A stretch of DNA of 64,000 bases from Hysterangium stoloniferum (lineage: Eukaryota; Basidiomycota; Agaricomycetes; Hysterangiales; Hysterangiaceae): NCBI GenBank assembly GCA_015178975.1, contig WHVD01000127.1, positions 124,001 through 188,000 on the forward strand, read 5' to 3'. The translations under genes and the position numbers were made by a program. Positions within the stretch are counted from its first letter, which is position 1. Every line of letters begins with the position of its first letter. This document shows, piece after piece, positions 1 through 11,301 of the stretch. Under the pieces are notes generated by a model. The model had not been told where the DNA came from. It did not search any database and worked only from the letters and a program-made list of their open reading frames with translations.

Positions 1-2969
1 GCCTTTTTTCCTGGTGGTAGTTTCATTATGGTCCAAGTTCCATTGCTCATGTGTGTATTCATTTCCTCCAAGGCTGCCTCTCTCCATTGTCTTGCCTGTG
101 GACCATTCATTGCCTCTGTAAATGTCCTTGGTTCAGAAATAATTGACACATGTGCCTCCTCCAATTCCACTTCATCGGTACTGTCAGAAGTGGTAGGATT
201 GGGTTCCCAGGTTTTCCACCATTCATTAGGAGGTTTTTTGTTGCGCAAAGGTTTTCGAATGGCAATTGGTCTGTTATCTTCCTCCTCCTCTTCCTCCTCC
301 TCATTATCTGTGATCTGGGGGGATGGTGTGATAACATTGTCTTCAGATTCAGGTACAGGGAATTCATGATCCTCCACAGGGGCAGTTGGTAATTCACTTG
401 GTGGATTATCATCTTCTTCAACAACTGGACCCCCTGGGATATAATCCCTAGTACTTGATTCATCCTTCCCACCAGTATCTGGAACTTGTGGTGGTTGGTG
501 TTTCCATGTGTATCGTTCATCAAATTCAGCTCGTTCACTGATCACTATCCTTCTTGTCAATGGGTTGTAGAATAACCATCCCTTATACCCTTCAGGATAC
601 CCAATGAAGATGCATTTCTCCATGTGAGATCCCAGGCTTGATCGTTTATCCTTTTGAATGTGGACATATGCAATGCATCCCCAAACTCTGATGTGACTGA
701 TATTTGGTTTCCTTTTGTGCCAAATTTCATATGGGGTTTTGTCCTTTAAGGCAGATGATGGGCAGTGGTTCCAGATGTGTACAAATGCAGCCAGGCAGTA
801 CTCCCAGAAGTTCTTGGGTAGTTCAGACTCTGTTAGCATGGTTGTAATCCCTTCTGCTAATGTCCGGTTTGCACGCTCTGCCATTCCATTTTGCTGAGGT
901 CTATTACGGACTGTATGCTGACGCAAGATACCATGTTTATCGGTGAATTCAATGAATGCCCTTGACATGTATTCTCCACCCTTGTCATCCCTAAGTTTCT
1001 TTATTTTCCGTCCAAGGAGGTTCTCTGCAAATGCTTTGTACCGTTTGAATGCCCAGAAAACACCACTTTTGGACTTGATTGGGATGACGTAATAGAATCT
1101 TGAAGCCTCATCAATGAATGTGACCCAATAGTAACATCCAGATCGGGATCTTGTGCCAATATAATGTACATCTGTATGTACCAACTCCAAAGGTTCATTG
1201 CAGTGATGTTCTGAGGGGGGAAATGGATTGGCATGCATCTTTCCTGCAAGACATGGTTCACAAATTGGATCTGGTTTAGCCTTTGAATTAAGTACCAATC
1301 CTTTAACCATGTTTCTTCTCATTAGATTCTTTATCCCCTCATAGTGGTGATGTCCCAATCTTCTATGCCACAGAGACAGATCTAGAGGTAAAGTAGAGGA
1401 CATGTGCACATTCTCCATTTTATTTATAATAGTCTTGCCATCCAAGTAGCCCACATTTCGATCAGTGATTGATGCAGTGAATAAAAGATTCCCATGGCGA
1501 TTAAATCTTATGGTTTTGGATGAAATGTGTACATCAAATTCTTTATAACGTGTGAGGTATAGGACAGCAAGAAGATTATTATGTAAAGCTGGAACATGTA
1601 ATACTTTTGTGAATTCAACCTCCCGGCTAACTCTTCCATCAATGATTGGTTGAAAAATAACACTCCCAACACCTTCAGAATATACAATTCTATTGTCTGC
1701 AAGTTTTATTGGGGTTCTGTATGGGGTATAGGTGTGGAACCAATTGTAATGGGGTGTCATATGCGATGTGGCCCCTGTGTCTGTATTCCAATCATAGATA
1801 TTAGCTGAGGTTGCACATGCATCATGTTGTGAAAAGACACTTGCTTTTCCTGTCTGTTCCTCTACTTCCTCTATTTTTGCCTCTTCTATCTTGTTAGCAC
1901 TGTTGCGTGACTGCCAGTATTGCTGTATCTTTTCTTTATTCCTTGGCTTTGGACAGTCATAGCTGAGGTGCCCTTCCTTGTCACAATTATAGCAAACCAT
2001 CTTTTTTCGATGCTTGATGGGTGCTTTGGCCCTATTAACCATTTCTCCACGGCGATTGCGATTTAGTTCCTCGCTTCTAAATGCCTGGAGAATGGTATTC
2101 TTGTCCAACTTTTCCATGAGTAATAATGATGAGGAGAGGTGTGCATATTCCTCAGGAAGAGCCCGGATGAGTGCCATGCATTGTAATTCTTCATCCAACT
2201 TTTCAATTGTGAAGTCCTTTGGGCGCAGGTTTTGAATAGTCCCCATTGCTTTATCAATTCTGACACCCAAATCCATCAAAGACTCCTTTTCATCCTTTTG
2301 GATTGAGAATAGGTCATCATAGGCATTGAAGCGGGCTCCTGGTTTTTGTTGTAAGTGTGTCCTTTCCAACAAGTCCCACATTTTGATTGGATCTTCTTCA
2401 AATCCACGGAAATGCACCCTCTGATCATTTTCCACCATAAGATATATCTCTGCAGCTGCTTTCTCTGCCTTTGTTTCCCACTTCTCAATGTTATCACTGC
2501 CATTTACTGGCTTGATTTCTTTTCCACAAACAAGCTTCCAATAACCCAACTTCATCAACCATGCCTTCATTTTTCCAGACCATTCTGGATAATTTTGGTT
2601 GTTTAATGGTTTGAATTTTGGTAATGATTCTGAGGATGTCATGCTTGACACAGTAGGGAAATTTTCGAAAATCCGAAAATTAAGGTTTTTTGCTTATGCA
2701 AGCAAAAGTGACAGGCTCAACCAAACACAAAAGTTGGTTTGTTATGCCTCCAAATTCAAGTACTTATAGTAATGTGTATTACAATTAGAAGCCGGGGCCC
2801 ATAACCTATTAAAAATAGTATGAGTTGACTCTATTGCAATACACAATATACAAGGGTTTAATAAGCTTGTAATAAAAGTACTTTGTGTCTCAATATCTTG
2901 TGTCAGTTAGTGTAGCACCTCCTGACAATATAGGTTGGATGCTCTGGGAGGTGTATAGTGGTTCTGACA
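1..2969 (-). mobile_element. Ty1/copia LTR retrotransposon, partial at window edge
   Basis: Reading the minus strand leftward from about 2642 gives a copia-type Gag-Pol in order. Gag is followed by a CCHC zinc knuckle (CYNCDKEGHLSYDC, near 1960-2000), an aspartic protease motif (DTGATSHM, near 1780), a GAG-pre-integrase segment (LWHRRLGHHHYEG, near 1350) and an integrase core (about 700-1180). After that comes a linker rich in acidic residues running off the left edge, so reverse transcriptase and RNase H lie outside the window. It is a fossil or recent copy of an LTR element: much of the frame reads open, with perhaps a few breaks. It borders the O-methyltransferase cluster directly. Confidence 0.85.
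2645..2969 (-). repeat. Putative 5' LTR of the left copia element
   Basis: This segment lies immediately upstream (minus strand) of the Gag start. Its outer end on the minus strand reads TGTCAGAACCAC, a TG start typical of LTRs. The inner border is not secure, because no clear primer-binding site separates it from the Gag start. The partner LTR and target duplication are outside the window. Confidence 0.45.
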
Positions 2970-3820
2970 CACATTAACCTCCAAATGCATGGTCCACAAT
3001 TAGCATCTTCATATGAAAAGTTGCAATAATTGGTGGACTCCCCCTATAAAAGGTGTGTTTCATCATCAAATTTAACATTATAATATCTGAAACTGAGATT
3101 TCTCACACAGTAGAAGTCTGACGGCGTGATGGGACAATTTTCCTAACAGAAGAGTTTTGGACATCCATGGGGTCACGTGCACTTCCCCGTTGATTTAGTA
3201 GAAGTCTGGCGGTGATGGGACAATTTTTCCAAATACATCAATACGGTGACGCGCACATCCCCTATTCACTGCATTGTGATCGGCATTGGCGGCGAAACCA
3301 GTTTCGCTTTGGTAATATATCATTTAGAAGTCGAATACGCCACAAATTATATAACATCTACTAAAAGGGCAAGTTTTTTCTCGCACATTATTAAACAACT
3401 TTTTTGAAATACTAGTTGGCAATCGCCATGTGGTATGATAAGTACACATTTGGCACCCACCGGAATGTTCTCTGACATACTTATGGCAATGGTAGGTAAC
3501 GCAACGACTTAGATGCGTGCCAGGGTCATCTACCAGGCTTGCCCAAAGCCTAATTTATCTGCAGTTTCAGAGGCTGCCCTAGTTTGGTATGTTCCTCTCA
3601 GGGCTGACACATCCCCAATATGAGTACCAACGCCACATGTCATACCTGCGGAACAGGCCTGACAGCGTGTATCAATCTCGCCGAAACCAGAAGGCTGTTG
3701 AGTTAAGAGTCCAATTCGGCCCAATCAAACCCCATTATGGGCTCCTGTCTCTCACATAAGGTTTTAATGGACGACAAGACGGCCGCATTCATCCCAACTC
3801 CAAGCACTTTACGTCCTGCC
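2970..3820. other. Intergenic region upstream of the first O-methyltransferase
   Basis: About 850 bp lie between the copia LTR and the first methyltransferase start. It holds an imperfect tandem duplication at 3109-3263 (listed separately). I see no convincing coding exon. An open frame continues upstream of the chosen start at 3821 (from about 3737), but alignment with the two paralogues supports 3821. Confidence 0.5.
3109..3263. repeat. Imperfect tandem duplication, two units, upstream of OMT cluster
   Basis: Two neighbouring units start with AGTAGAAGTCTGRCGG and share GATGGGACAATTTT, then end in a GTSACGYGCACwTCCCC-like block (3109-3196 and about 3197-3263). The first unit contains a CACGTG E-box core. 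The position about 560-710 bp upstream of the first methyltransferase makes a regulatory role possible, but nothing in the sequence proves it. Confidence 0.55.
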
Positions 3821-5641
3821 ATGTCCACTTTTGAAACTCTTCGCCAACTGCATGCCATCATCGGCAGCGCTCTCATTGACCTGGAGACCAATTTCAGCGG
3901 AAAAAACCTCGATTGGCCTTCACTCGACAAGCCTTTCGCTCCAGGTGCAGCAGAAATTGCCGCCGCACAATGTGTAGAGGCCACGAACAAGATAGTCGCA
4001 GCAGCTGAACAAATTACGGCCACCGTGAGGGGGCCGTCCTTTACCCTGTTCGATGCATCCATGGCTGTCGGTTCCACTTTTTTATGAGGAAACCCGTGCT
4101 CACAATTTTTTTTAGTACCACCTTCCAGCTTGCTTGCGCTTTGTGGAACAGACACATGTGGTCGAAATTCTGCGCGAAGCCGGCTCCGGAGGTCTACATG
4201 TGGACGAAATTGCTGCAAAAAATGATCAAAATGCCCTCAAAATGAGTTCGTATCCATCATAATAATCATCCTTTTCTCTGAGTCATGCTAAGATCATTTG
4301 GCTTAGACCATGTCTTACGTCTTTTGGCCACGCATCATATTCTCCGGGAAGTGAAACCAAATGTCTTTGCCAACAACAGGATATCTTCTACATTCGATAC
4401 CGGCAAGTCTGTAAAAGAAATATTGGCGGAGTGAGCAGTTTGTCCTACAATACGCTGTATGTATAGCTAATACGATGCCACGCGCAGTCCTGCAGCCAAA
4501 TACGATAATACCAATGGAATGGCCGCATTTATTGACATGGCGTAAGAGCTAGTTACATTTATGTCCCGCATTCGCTGATATATTGCAGAGGCGACGAAAT
4601 GTTCAAAGCTTCAGCATATTTAACAGAAACTTACACCGACCCAAAAACTAAGCATTCTTTGGAGCCCTCTCAAGCATCTTTCCAACGAGCTCTGAACATG
4701 GATACGCTGTATTTCCCGTGGTTGGAATCAACGAATAGGGTCAGACGTTTCGGAGTTGCCATGATAGGCTCGTCGCAATGGGAGGCACCGGATGCCATAT
4801 TGCAAGGTAAGAACTTTGGTAATATCAATTTCAATATTTTAATAGAGCCAGGTTTCCCATGGGGCTCGCTTCCCAAAAATAGTCTAATGGTGGATGTCGG
4901 TGGAGGTATTGGATCTCTAGCATTAAAAATTGCGAAGGTGCATCCACATATCCGCATGGTCATCCAAGATCGTCCGGTGGTAATTGGAATGGGAGAAGGG
5001 GTATGTCGCCCTTTGATTTTCAAAAAATTTCGTGACCTGGATTTTTTTTCTTTCCAAGTTTTGGAAGGCCCAGCTACCAGATGCTCTTTCGAGTGGTCGG
5101 GCCCGATTTGAAGGTATATCATAGTTCACTTCGCAGAAAAAAACTCACTAGCCGTAACACAGCACATGACTTTTTCGAACCTCAGCCTTACCGGGATGCG
5201 TCGGTCTTCCTGCTCCGTGCTATCTGTCACGACTGGCCCGACGCATTCGTTATAAAAATTTTGAAGCACTTGCGTGACGCGGCACAGCCTCACACTAAAC
5301 TCCTTCTTGGAGACCATATCATTCCTTATGCGTGTCCAGACGATACCGAGGCGAGCGATTTGCCTGGCGCTGCAAAAACATTGGCTCCAGCCCCTCTCTT
5401 GGCCAACTTGGGGCGGGCCAGTGCTGTCGCATATTGGGTTGATTTGACTGTTAGTGGTTGTTGCATTGAAATGTTCAAACACTTTTTGATCCTGACTGGA
5501 CAGATGCAAACGATGTTCAATGGCCAAGAACGAACACTCAGTCAAATTGTATCCGTTCTCACCGCAGCCGGTTGGAAAGTAGTAAATGTACACAGAGTCG
5601 GCGACTCTCGTTTCAGCCATATCACTGCTGAAATAATTTAG
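3821..5641 (+). CDS. O-methyltransferase 1 (class I, COMT/sterigmatocystin OMT-like)
   Basis: SAM-dependent O-methyltransferase of the PF00891 type, expected to methylate a hydroxyl on a small aromatic or polyketide-like substrate. About nine exons with short introns fit: the first (MSTFETLRQLHAIIGS) matches the N-termini of the two neighbouring paralogues, and introns can be placed at matching sites. The SAM-binding glycine motif is VDVGGGIGSLALK (about 4893-4930). The catalytic histidine lies in AICHDWPD (about 5217-5240). The last exon starts MQTMFNGQERTLSQIV and ends ...SHITAEII. It appears whole. The start at 3821 was chosen by homology with the paralogues, although an open frame extends further upstream. 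The substrate is unknown. Its partners are two more methyltransferases and two P450s. Confidence 0.88.
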
Positions 5642-6453
5642 TCCAACTTCGGATCATTTCCAAAGAATCCTCTGTTTTACCGAATCTGATATATACATAA
5701 TGAGGAAATGATCGATATAATTTTGATCTTGATTAATGCCAAACGAATTATTTACAACAACTGTCAACGGCCAAACAGCTTCAATCTAGACCTAGTCGGA
5801 ACTCATCTGTGGAAACGGTTGAGAATTTTGAGAATGATGCAACGATCAAACAATAATTGACTCTTTCCGCTTATACCGGTGTGAGACCAGTTGGTGGGAA
5901 TGGTGGGAATGGTTTGATATCGCCGCAACTAGTTACAAGCTACCACCGAATATATTGTTGTATGCACTGCTTCTGAGCAGGCGTCGGGCCTTCTTGCTTT
6001 ATGAAAAGGGAAGGAGAGACGACAGGAGATTCAAAGGGAGTTTTAGCGGGGCAATATAGGTTATATCCTTGGATTTGTTTGCATAAAAGAAAAATCACTG
6101 CACAGTGATGTAAAGAAGTGTTATGTTACTCTTGACAGCGGGCCCCTAGTAATCTATTAACATCCCAACAGAACCTGAACTTCGAATCCACGTAATGGAT
6201 ACTTGCAGTAACCTTGCCATGGACTTGTGCGGAGATGCTTCCACCCCGACCGGGATCATGTTCATGTCATGATGTGGCTGAATGTTCGTGGCTAAAATAT
6301 CTTGAAGACTTTAACGAGCCTGAGAGGCATCACTGATCAGTGTTGTCAATCTAGCTCAGGCTGGAACTGGGAACGTTGATTCGGATATCGCAGTTAAATA
6401 ATAGATTGAGTCAACCATCTCTTCTGCCTTCACCACTATTCACTTGCGCTGCC
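5642..6453. other. Intergenic region between OMT1 and OMT2
   Basis: About 810 bp with no recognisable coding exon. A short direct repeat GGTGGGAATGGTGGGAATGG lies near 5893. It presumably holds the OMT1 terminator and OMT2 promoter, but no clear core elements were identified. Confidence 0.5.
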
Positions 6454-8384
6454 ATGACATTGGAGCACTTGCAGTCATTGCATGCTCTGATCGGTGATGC
6501 AATCAAAGAAATCCAAGAAGCATTTCGAGCGGAAAACCTTGATTACCCGTCACTCGAAAGCCCTTTCGCCTCGGATGAGGCGGAAGAGTTGGCTTCTTCA
6601 CCGAGTCTCGCAGAAGCATCCAAAACAATTATTGCGGCATCCAGCCAACTCATTGCAACCGTGCGTTCACCATTCGGAACTGTGTGTAACAACGGAATGA
6701 GTGTGAGTCAGATTAAATGCAAAGAGCACATGAAGCCTCAACAAATAACATAGTTCCTGGTTTCTGCATGTCTGAGACTTACGGAACAAGCACACGTCGT
6801 GGAGGTTCTCCGCGAGGCTGGCGAAAGCGGATTACATGTCAACGACATAGCTATTAAATTGAATTTAGCCCCCTCAAAACTTGGCGAGTCGCTAAACAAA
6901 GGGGCTTAATGAAAATATAACTCGCTCACTATCAACCTTAGCTCATTCAATGCGTCTTCTTGCGACCCACCATGTCTTTACAGAAGTTGCTCCGGATGTT
7001 TTCAAGAATAATCGGTAATTTCTCTTAGTTTGAGACAGACGATTCAGTTAAGATTCATTAACGTAGAATTTCGTCCTATATCGATACAGGGAAAGGAATC
7101 GAAGAGATCTTAAGCAGGTAAGGCGAGGTATTGTATTCTTCAAAGAATGAAATCATTATGTTATATTCGACAGCCCCCAGAACAAATATCAAGGAACTTC
7201 TGGAATGGCAGCCTTTGTTGCCTGCGCGTACGTCACCGAATTACGATTGAAATTAAGATTAATATTAAAAAATTTATTATATCGAAGTGGAGACGAATTT
7301 TTTAAATCTGCTGCATTTTTGACCGAGGCTATGACCAACCCGACATCAGCTCATTCCCGTCTCCCAAATCAGGCCGCCTTCAATTTAGCTTGGAATACGG
7401 ACGCTAATTTTTTTCAGTTTATGGAACAGCCTGGAAATAAGTTCAGATCGGAACGTTTTGGAATGGCTATAAAAGCCACAGAAGGGTTTTCCAGACCAGA
7501 GGCCACTATTGATGGTATGTAATAGTCAAGGTCCAATTTTTGTCCTTCCTTCCCTTCTAAAATAATCTTGGAGGTTTCCCATGGAGGGAATTACCGGAAG
7601 GTAGCTTGGTGGTCGATGTCGGAGGTGGTTTAGGAACGTCGACAATGCTGCTACAGACTCATTTTCCGCATCTGAAATACGTAATACAAGACCTTTCTTC
7701 AATTTGCGTGTCGGGAAAGAAGGTAAGTTAATCCCAAGCGTGAATGAACCGGGCTCAACTCCCACAGGTGTGGCAGGAACAAGCACCACTTTGTCTAGGT
7801 AGTGGTCAGGTCCGCTTCGAAGGTAAGTCGTCGACTTCGCCTCTGTGAGAAGTCTAGTTTACATTGCCTGTCGCATAGCGCATGACTTCTTCACTACACA
7901 ACCGCAAACCCAAGCCTCCGTATTTTATTTGAGAACTATTATACACGATTGGGATGACACCAATGCCCAAACGATCTTGCGCCAACTGCGTATTTCTGCC
8001 ACTTCGACCACTTTCTTAGTCGTCGGAGAACACACCTTGCCCTACGCCTGTGCTACTGAAACCAGTGCTACAAAACTAGCCAGCGGTATAAACGTCACTG
8101 CACCATTGCCGTTATTGGCCAACTTCGGGGAAGCACATGCTATGATATATGACATTGATATGAACGTGAGTTTAACCACGTTGAGGATATTAAAGAGAAC
8201 ATTCCTCTCAATCTTGCACTGTTATTTTTTGTAGATGCATGCGATGTTTAACGCCCAGGAACGAACGTTCTCGCACATTGCGGGTCTATTGAATAGCACA
8301 GGATGGAGTATCATTGATGTGAGAGGATTAAGAGGAAGTCTGTTCGCCCATATAACTGCTAAGCCGTCTCAAGAATTCTCCTAG
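6454..8384 (+). CDS. O-methyltransferase 2 (paralogue of OMT1)
   Basis: Same family and same apparent exon layout as the gene to its left. The first exon is MTLEHLQSLHALIGDAIKEI. The SAM motif VDVGGGLGTSTMLLQ lies at about 7613-7655 and the catalytic-His segment TIIHDWDD at about 7935-7958. The last exon starts MHAMFNAQERTFSHIA and ends ...KPSQEFS. A GFPW segment just before the SAM motif splices in phase from an exon ending at a GTATGT donor. It reads as whole. Same-strand head-to-tail placement with OMT1 and shared intron sites indicate tandem duplication followed by strong divergence. The product is likely a cytosolic small-molecule methyltransferase, substrate unknown. Confidence 0.87.
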
Positions 8385-8507
8385 CTCCCTAAAATCCTGT
8401 ATGACTACGCACCATAATGAACACATCTTAGATAGTTCGATTGAAACAAGCTCATTGTAATATAAATACATAAGTTGTTAATAATATATTGAAGGGGGGA
8501 CTTTTAA

Positions 8508-10316
8508 TCATATAGGGTGCGCAATAACATATCCAAACCGTGACACTCCAGTAAGACGAACTTCTACTATTTTCCATCGTGCCTTCAAAGCCAAGTCCAC
8601 TAGCTCCTGTAACGATCTTTCGTAACTTCCGAGCATCGTCTGCATCTGTTATCATACTTGAGTGTCTAATATGGTTAGCGGGGACAGGGTACTCGCCATC
8701 AGATCCACATAATTCGTTGTGACAGTCGCCTTACCCAAGTTGGCCAACAAAGGGAGCGGAGCAAGCCGGTTTTTTGCGCCTGGTAGAGCAGCAGAAGGTG
8801 TATCGTCTGTGCATGCATACGGCATAATGTTATCTCCGATGACGAGGATGGTATCAGACCGAGCGGCCGCACGAAGATGGTTAAGAATAATCAAGGCCTC
8901 TTGGTCTGCCCAATCATGACATACAGCACGGACCAAAAATACCGACACATCCTTGGTATAGAGTCTAGGTAATTTGGTTATGTGAATAGCGTCCTCACTT
9001 ACCTCAATAGGTTGTGCATGGAAAAAGTCATGAGAGTATATCTTCACCCGCCCCAATTCTAGACATCCGGGCTGCTCGCTCTCCCAGAGCTAACATAATA
9101 ATATCGTAATGATATCACGATAATAAAAAATCCGAAGACTTGCCTCTTTCGCGGCGGCGACAACTTTCGGACGATCTTGTATAACAAAGCGGAGATGAGG
9201 AAAAGCTTGAGCTAGACGCAACGAAGCGAAACCCAAACCACCCCCAACGTCGATAACCAGCCCGTCATGCTTTACGTCGGCCCAGTCGTAAGCTATATAA
9301 ATATTGAGACGTGTACTGTGTACCGAATATAACTAATAAGCAGATTATAACCTACCAGATTGTACTGCTTCGGGATGTTCATAAAGCGACAGACCCATGA
9401 TAGCGTGCCCAAAACGACTAAGGCGGTCTCGGTTTTCGGTCAATTCTAGCCATTCGAAGTAGTTTTTGTTGGTTTGAAATGCACGCGAGAAAGCCGTGCG
9501 CGGAAGAGGCTCGGTTTGGGACACCTCTGATGGACCGTCGGTATCTGGAAAGCAAGCAGCAGACTTGAACATTTCGTCTCCGCTGTAGAAACATATACAT
9601 ATTTATGTGTATCCTCGACAAGACGGTTGTATAATTGACTCACAGCACTGCCACAAGGGCCGCCACTCCTGAGCTTCCCAAATATTTTCCCTGAGGACTT
9701 TGCACATAGCATGGTTGGGTCGTTCAAAGATATGGGAAAATATCTTACTTGGCTAGAATCTCGTTGGATGACTTTCCAGAGCTAAACAAGGAGGAAAGTC
9801 TGTTATTTGTAAAGACACCTGGTGTTACTTCACGAAAGAAGTGATGGGTCGCCAGAAGACGTAAAACATGTTCTATGTTCCAAAAACGCCCAAAATGAGC
9901 GGGATTGAATGGAATAACTCAAATTTGAACCAACCAAGCTTCTTTGACTCTACGCCAGTCTCTTCTGCGACACAGTCGACATGCATCCCATCAGGACCAG
10001 TCTTCGCTAATATTTCCACAACATTTTTCCGTTCTATAAAAGAGAGTGCAGACGGGATATGATACGCCATCATGGCATCGTACAGAGACAGATAAGGAAG
10101 TTTAACATTAGCAATGAGTTGTTCGGCTGCAGCTACTATAAGGTTCGAGGCTTCGACTACTTCAGGGGACGTGGTGAGTTGTTCTGAAAGGGAACTTGGG
10201 GCATATACGTCATCAATGGAGGGATATGTAACCTGTGCATTCGAAAATGTCGTGTCCAGTATAGACAAGGCATTGCCAATGACGGCATGCAGTTGGCGAA
10301 GTATATCGATGGACAT
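8508..10316 (-). CDS. O-methyltransferase 3 (paralogue, opposite strand)
   Basis: Third member of the local methyltransferase family, convergent with OMT2 and only 123 bp from its stop. It starts MSIDILRQLHAVIGNALS and has the SAM motif VIDVGGGLGFASLRLAQ near 9210-9265. The catalytic-His segment is AVCHDWADQEA near 8895-8930. The last exon (MQTMLGSYERSLQEL...) is reached in frame only through an intron with a GC donor (GCGAGT...CAG) placed exactly where the paralogues have GT introns (about 8627-8693). The chain ends ...FGYVIAHPI. It appears intact. It is about as divergent from OMT1 and OMT2 as they are from each other by eye, so it may have a different regiospecificity. Confidence 0.86.
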
Positions 10317-11301
10317 ATTACTAGTATTGGAGGCATCTTCTGTGTTATTTAGATCACTCCCGCTGTTGTGTTCAAGGTTTCAATGATATTAGCATGGGAA
10401 GCCGAGGGGTAAGAACACATTTCGGGTGGGTCTTGGCCAAGTTGTGCGTGAGAGAACCCGGGATAGTTTGCCGCCAACGGCGAAATGGGCTTCCATATAG
10501 GGTGTTACTTTCTCACCTAGTACCCAGTGTTGGCAATGGAAGATAGGAAAAAGAATGCATGTCTGGGAACAATAATTCCGAATCTTACTTAGTTGATGAG
10601 CGCTGTTACGTGAGATGGGCACCGTTTACACATAAGTGATATTTTTAGAACCATTCCAGGATTAAGGTTAGAAATTAAGTCCAGGTTTCTGGCGTTACCG
10701 CAAGAGTAACATTGTAAGAATCCAGTAGACTCCAACCCAACGGGAAATGGCACGCAACGAAATTGAATATCGTACAGCCGTCTTACTCTTGTGGCCAAAG
10801 CTCATGCTCGAATCAGCGTCGTCGCCAACCACACTCCTGGGAATGCTTGACCTGGATCATAAGCTTCTACCATATGGATGATCTGGTCCATTTTTAAAGC
10901 GCTGATGTTGTTTGATTGTATGGCATGCATTGAATGATGATCAAAGGCGGGGCGTCAGGAATACACACTTCACCGTGGCAAATGGAGAAACAAGCAGCAC
11001 ATGCATCTCACGACTCTGTCGGGGATTAGTCTCGAGCACACGTCAATTTCAGTGTGATAACCGGATGTTGGCACCTGTCTGTCGTGAATGAATGCAATAG
11101 CACAGACGCTCGAGGTCAACCGCAGGCACCCGGATACCGATATCTTCAAAATATTAATATTATATATTTTACAACAATCCTCCAGTCCCCCAGACATCTT
11201 TGCGTGACATTTATTATTTGTGATTAGTTACAGGAAGGCGGATACTAACTTGGCATTGACTCTTGTATGGTAGTTTGACTAGCCTCTGTCACGGCAACCA
11301 T
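10317..11301. other. Divergent intergenic region between OMT3 and P450-1
   Basis: About 985 bp between the start codons of OMT3 (minus) and P450-1 (plus), so it may hold a shared, bidirectional promoter for two cluster genes. No supported exon was found; the short open frames here resemble no family I know. Confidence 0.5.

Noticed and set aside
3737-3820. Upstream extension of OMT1 to a start near 3737
   Set aside because: Both paralogues begin at the residue matching 3821 (MSxxxxLRQLHAxIG), and the extra segment resembles nothing in the family.
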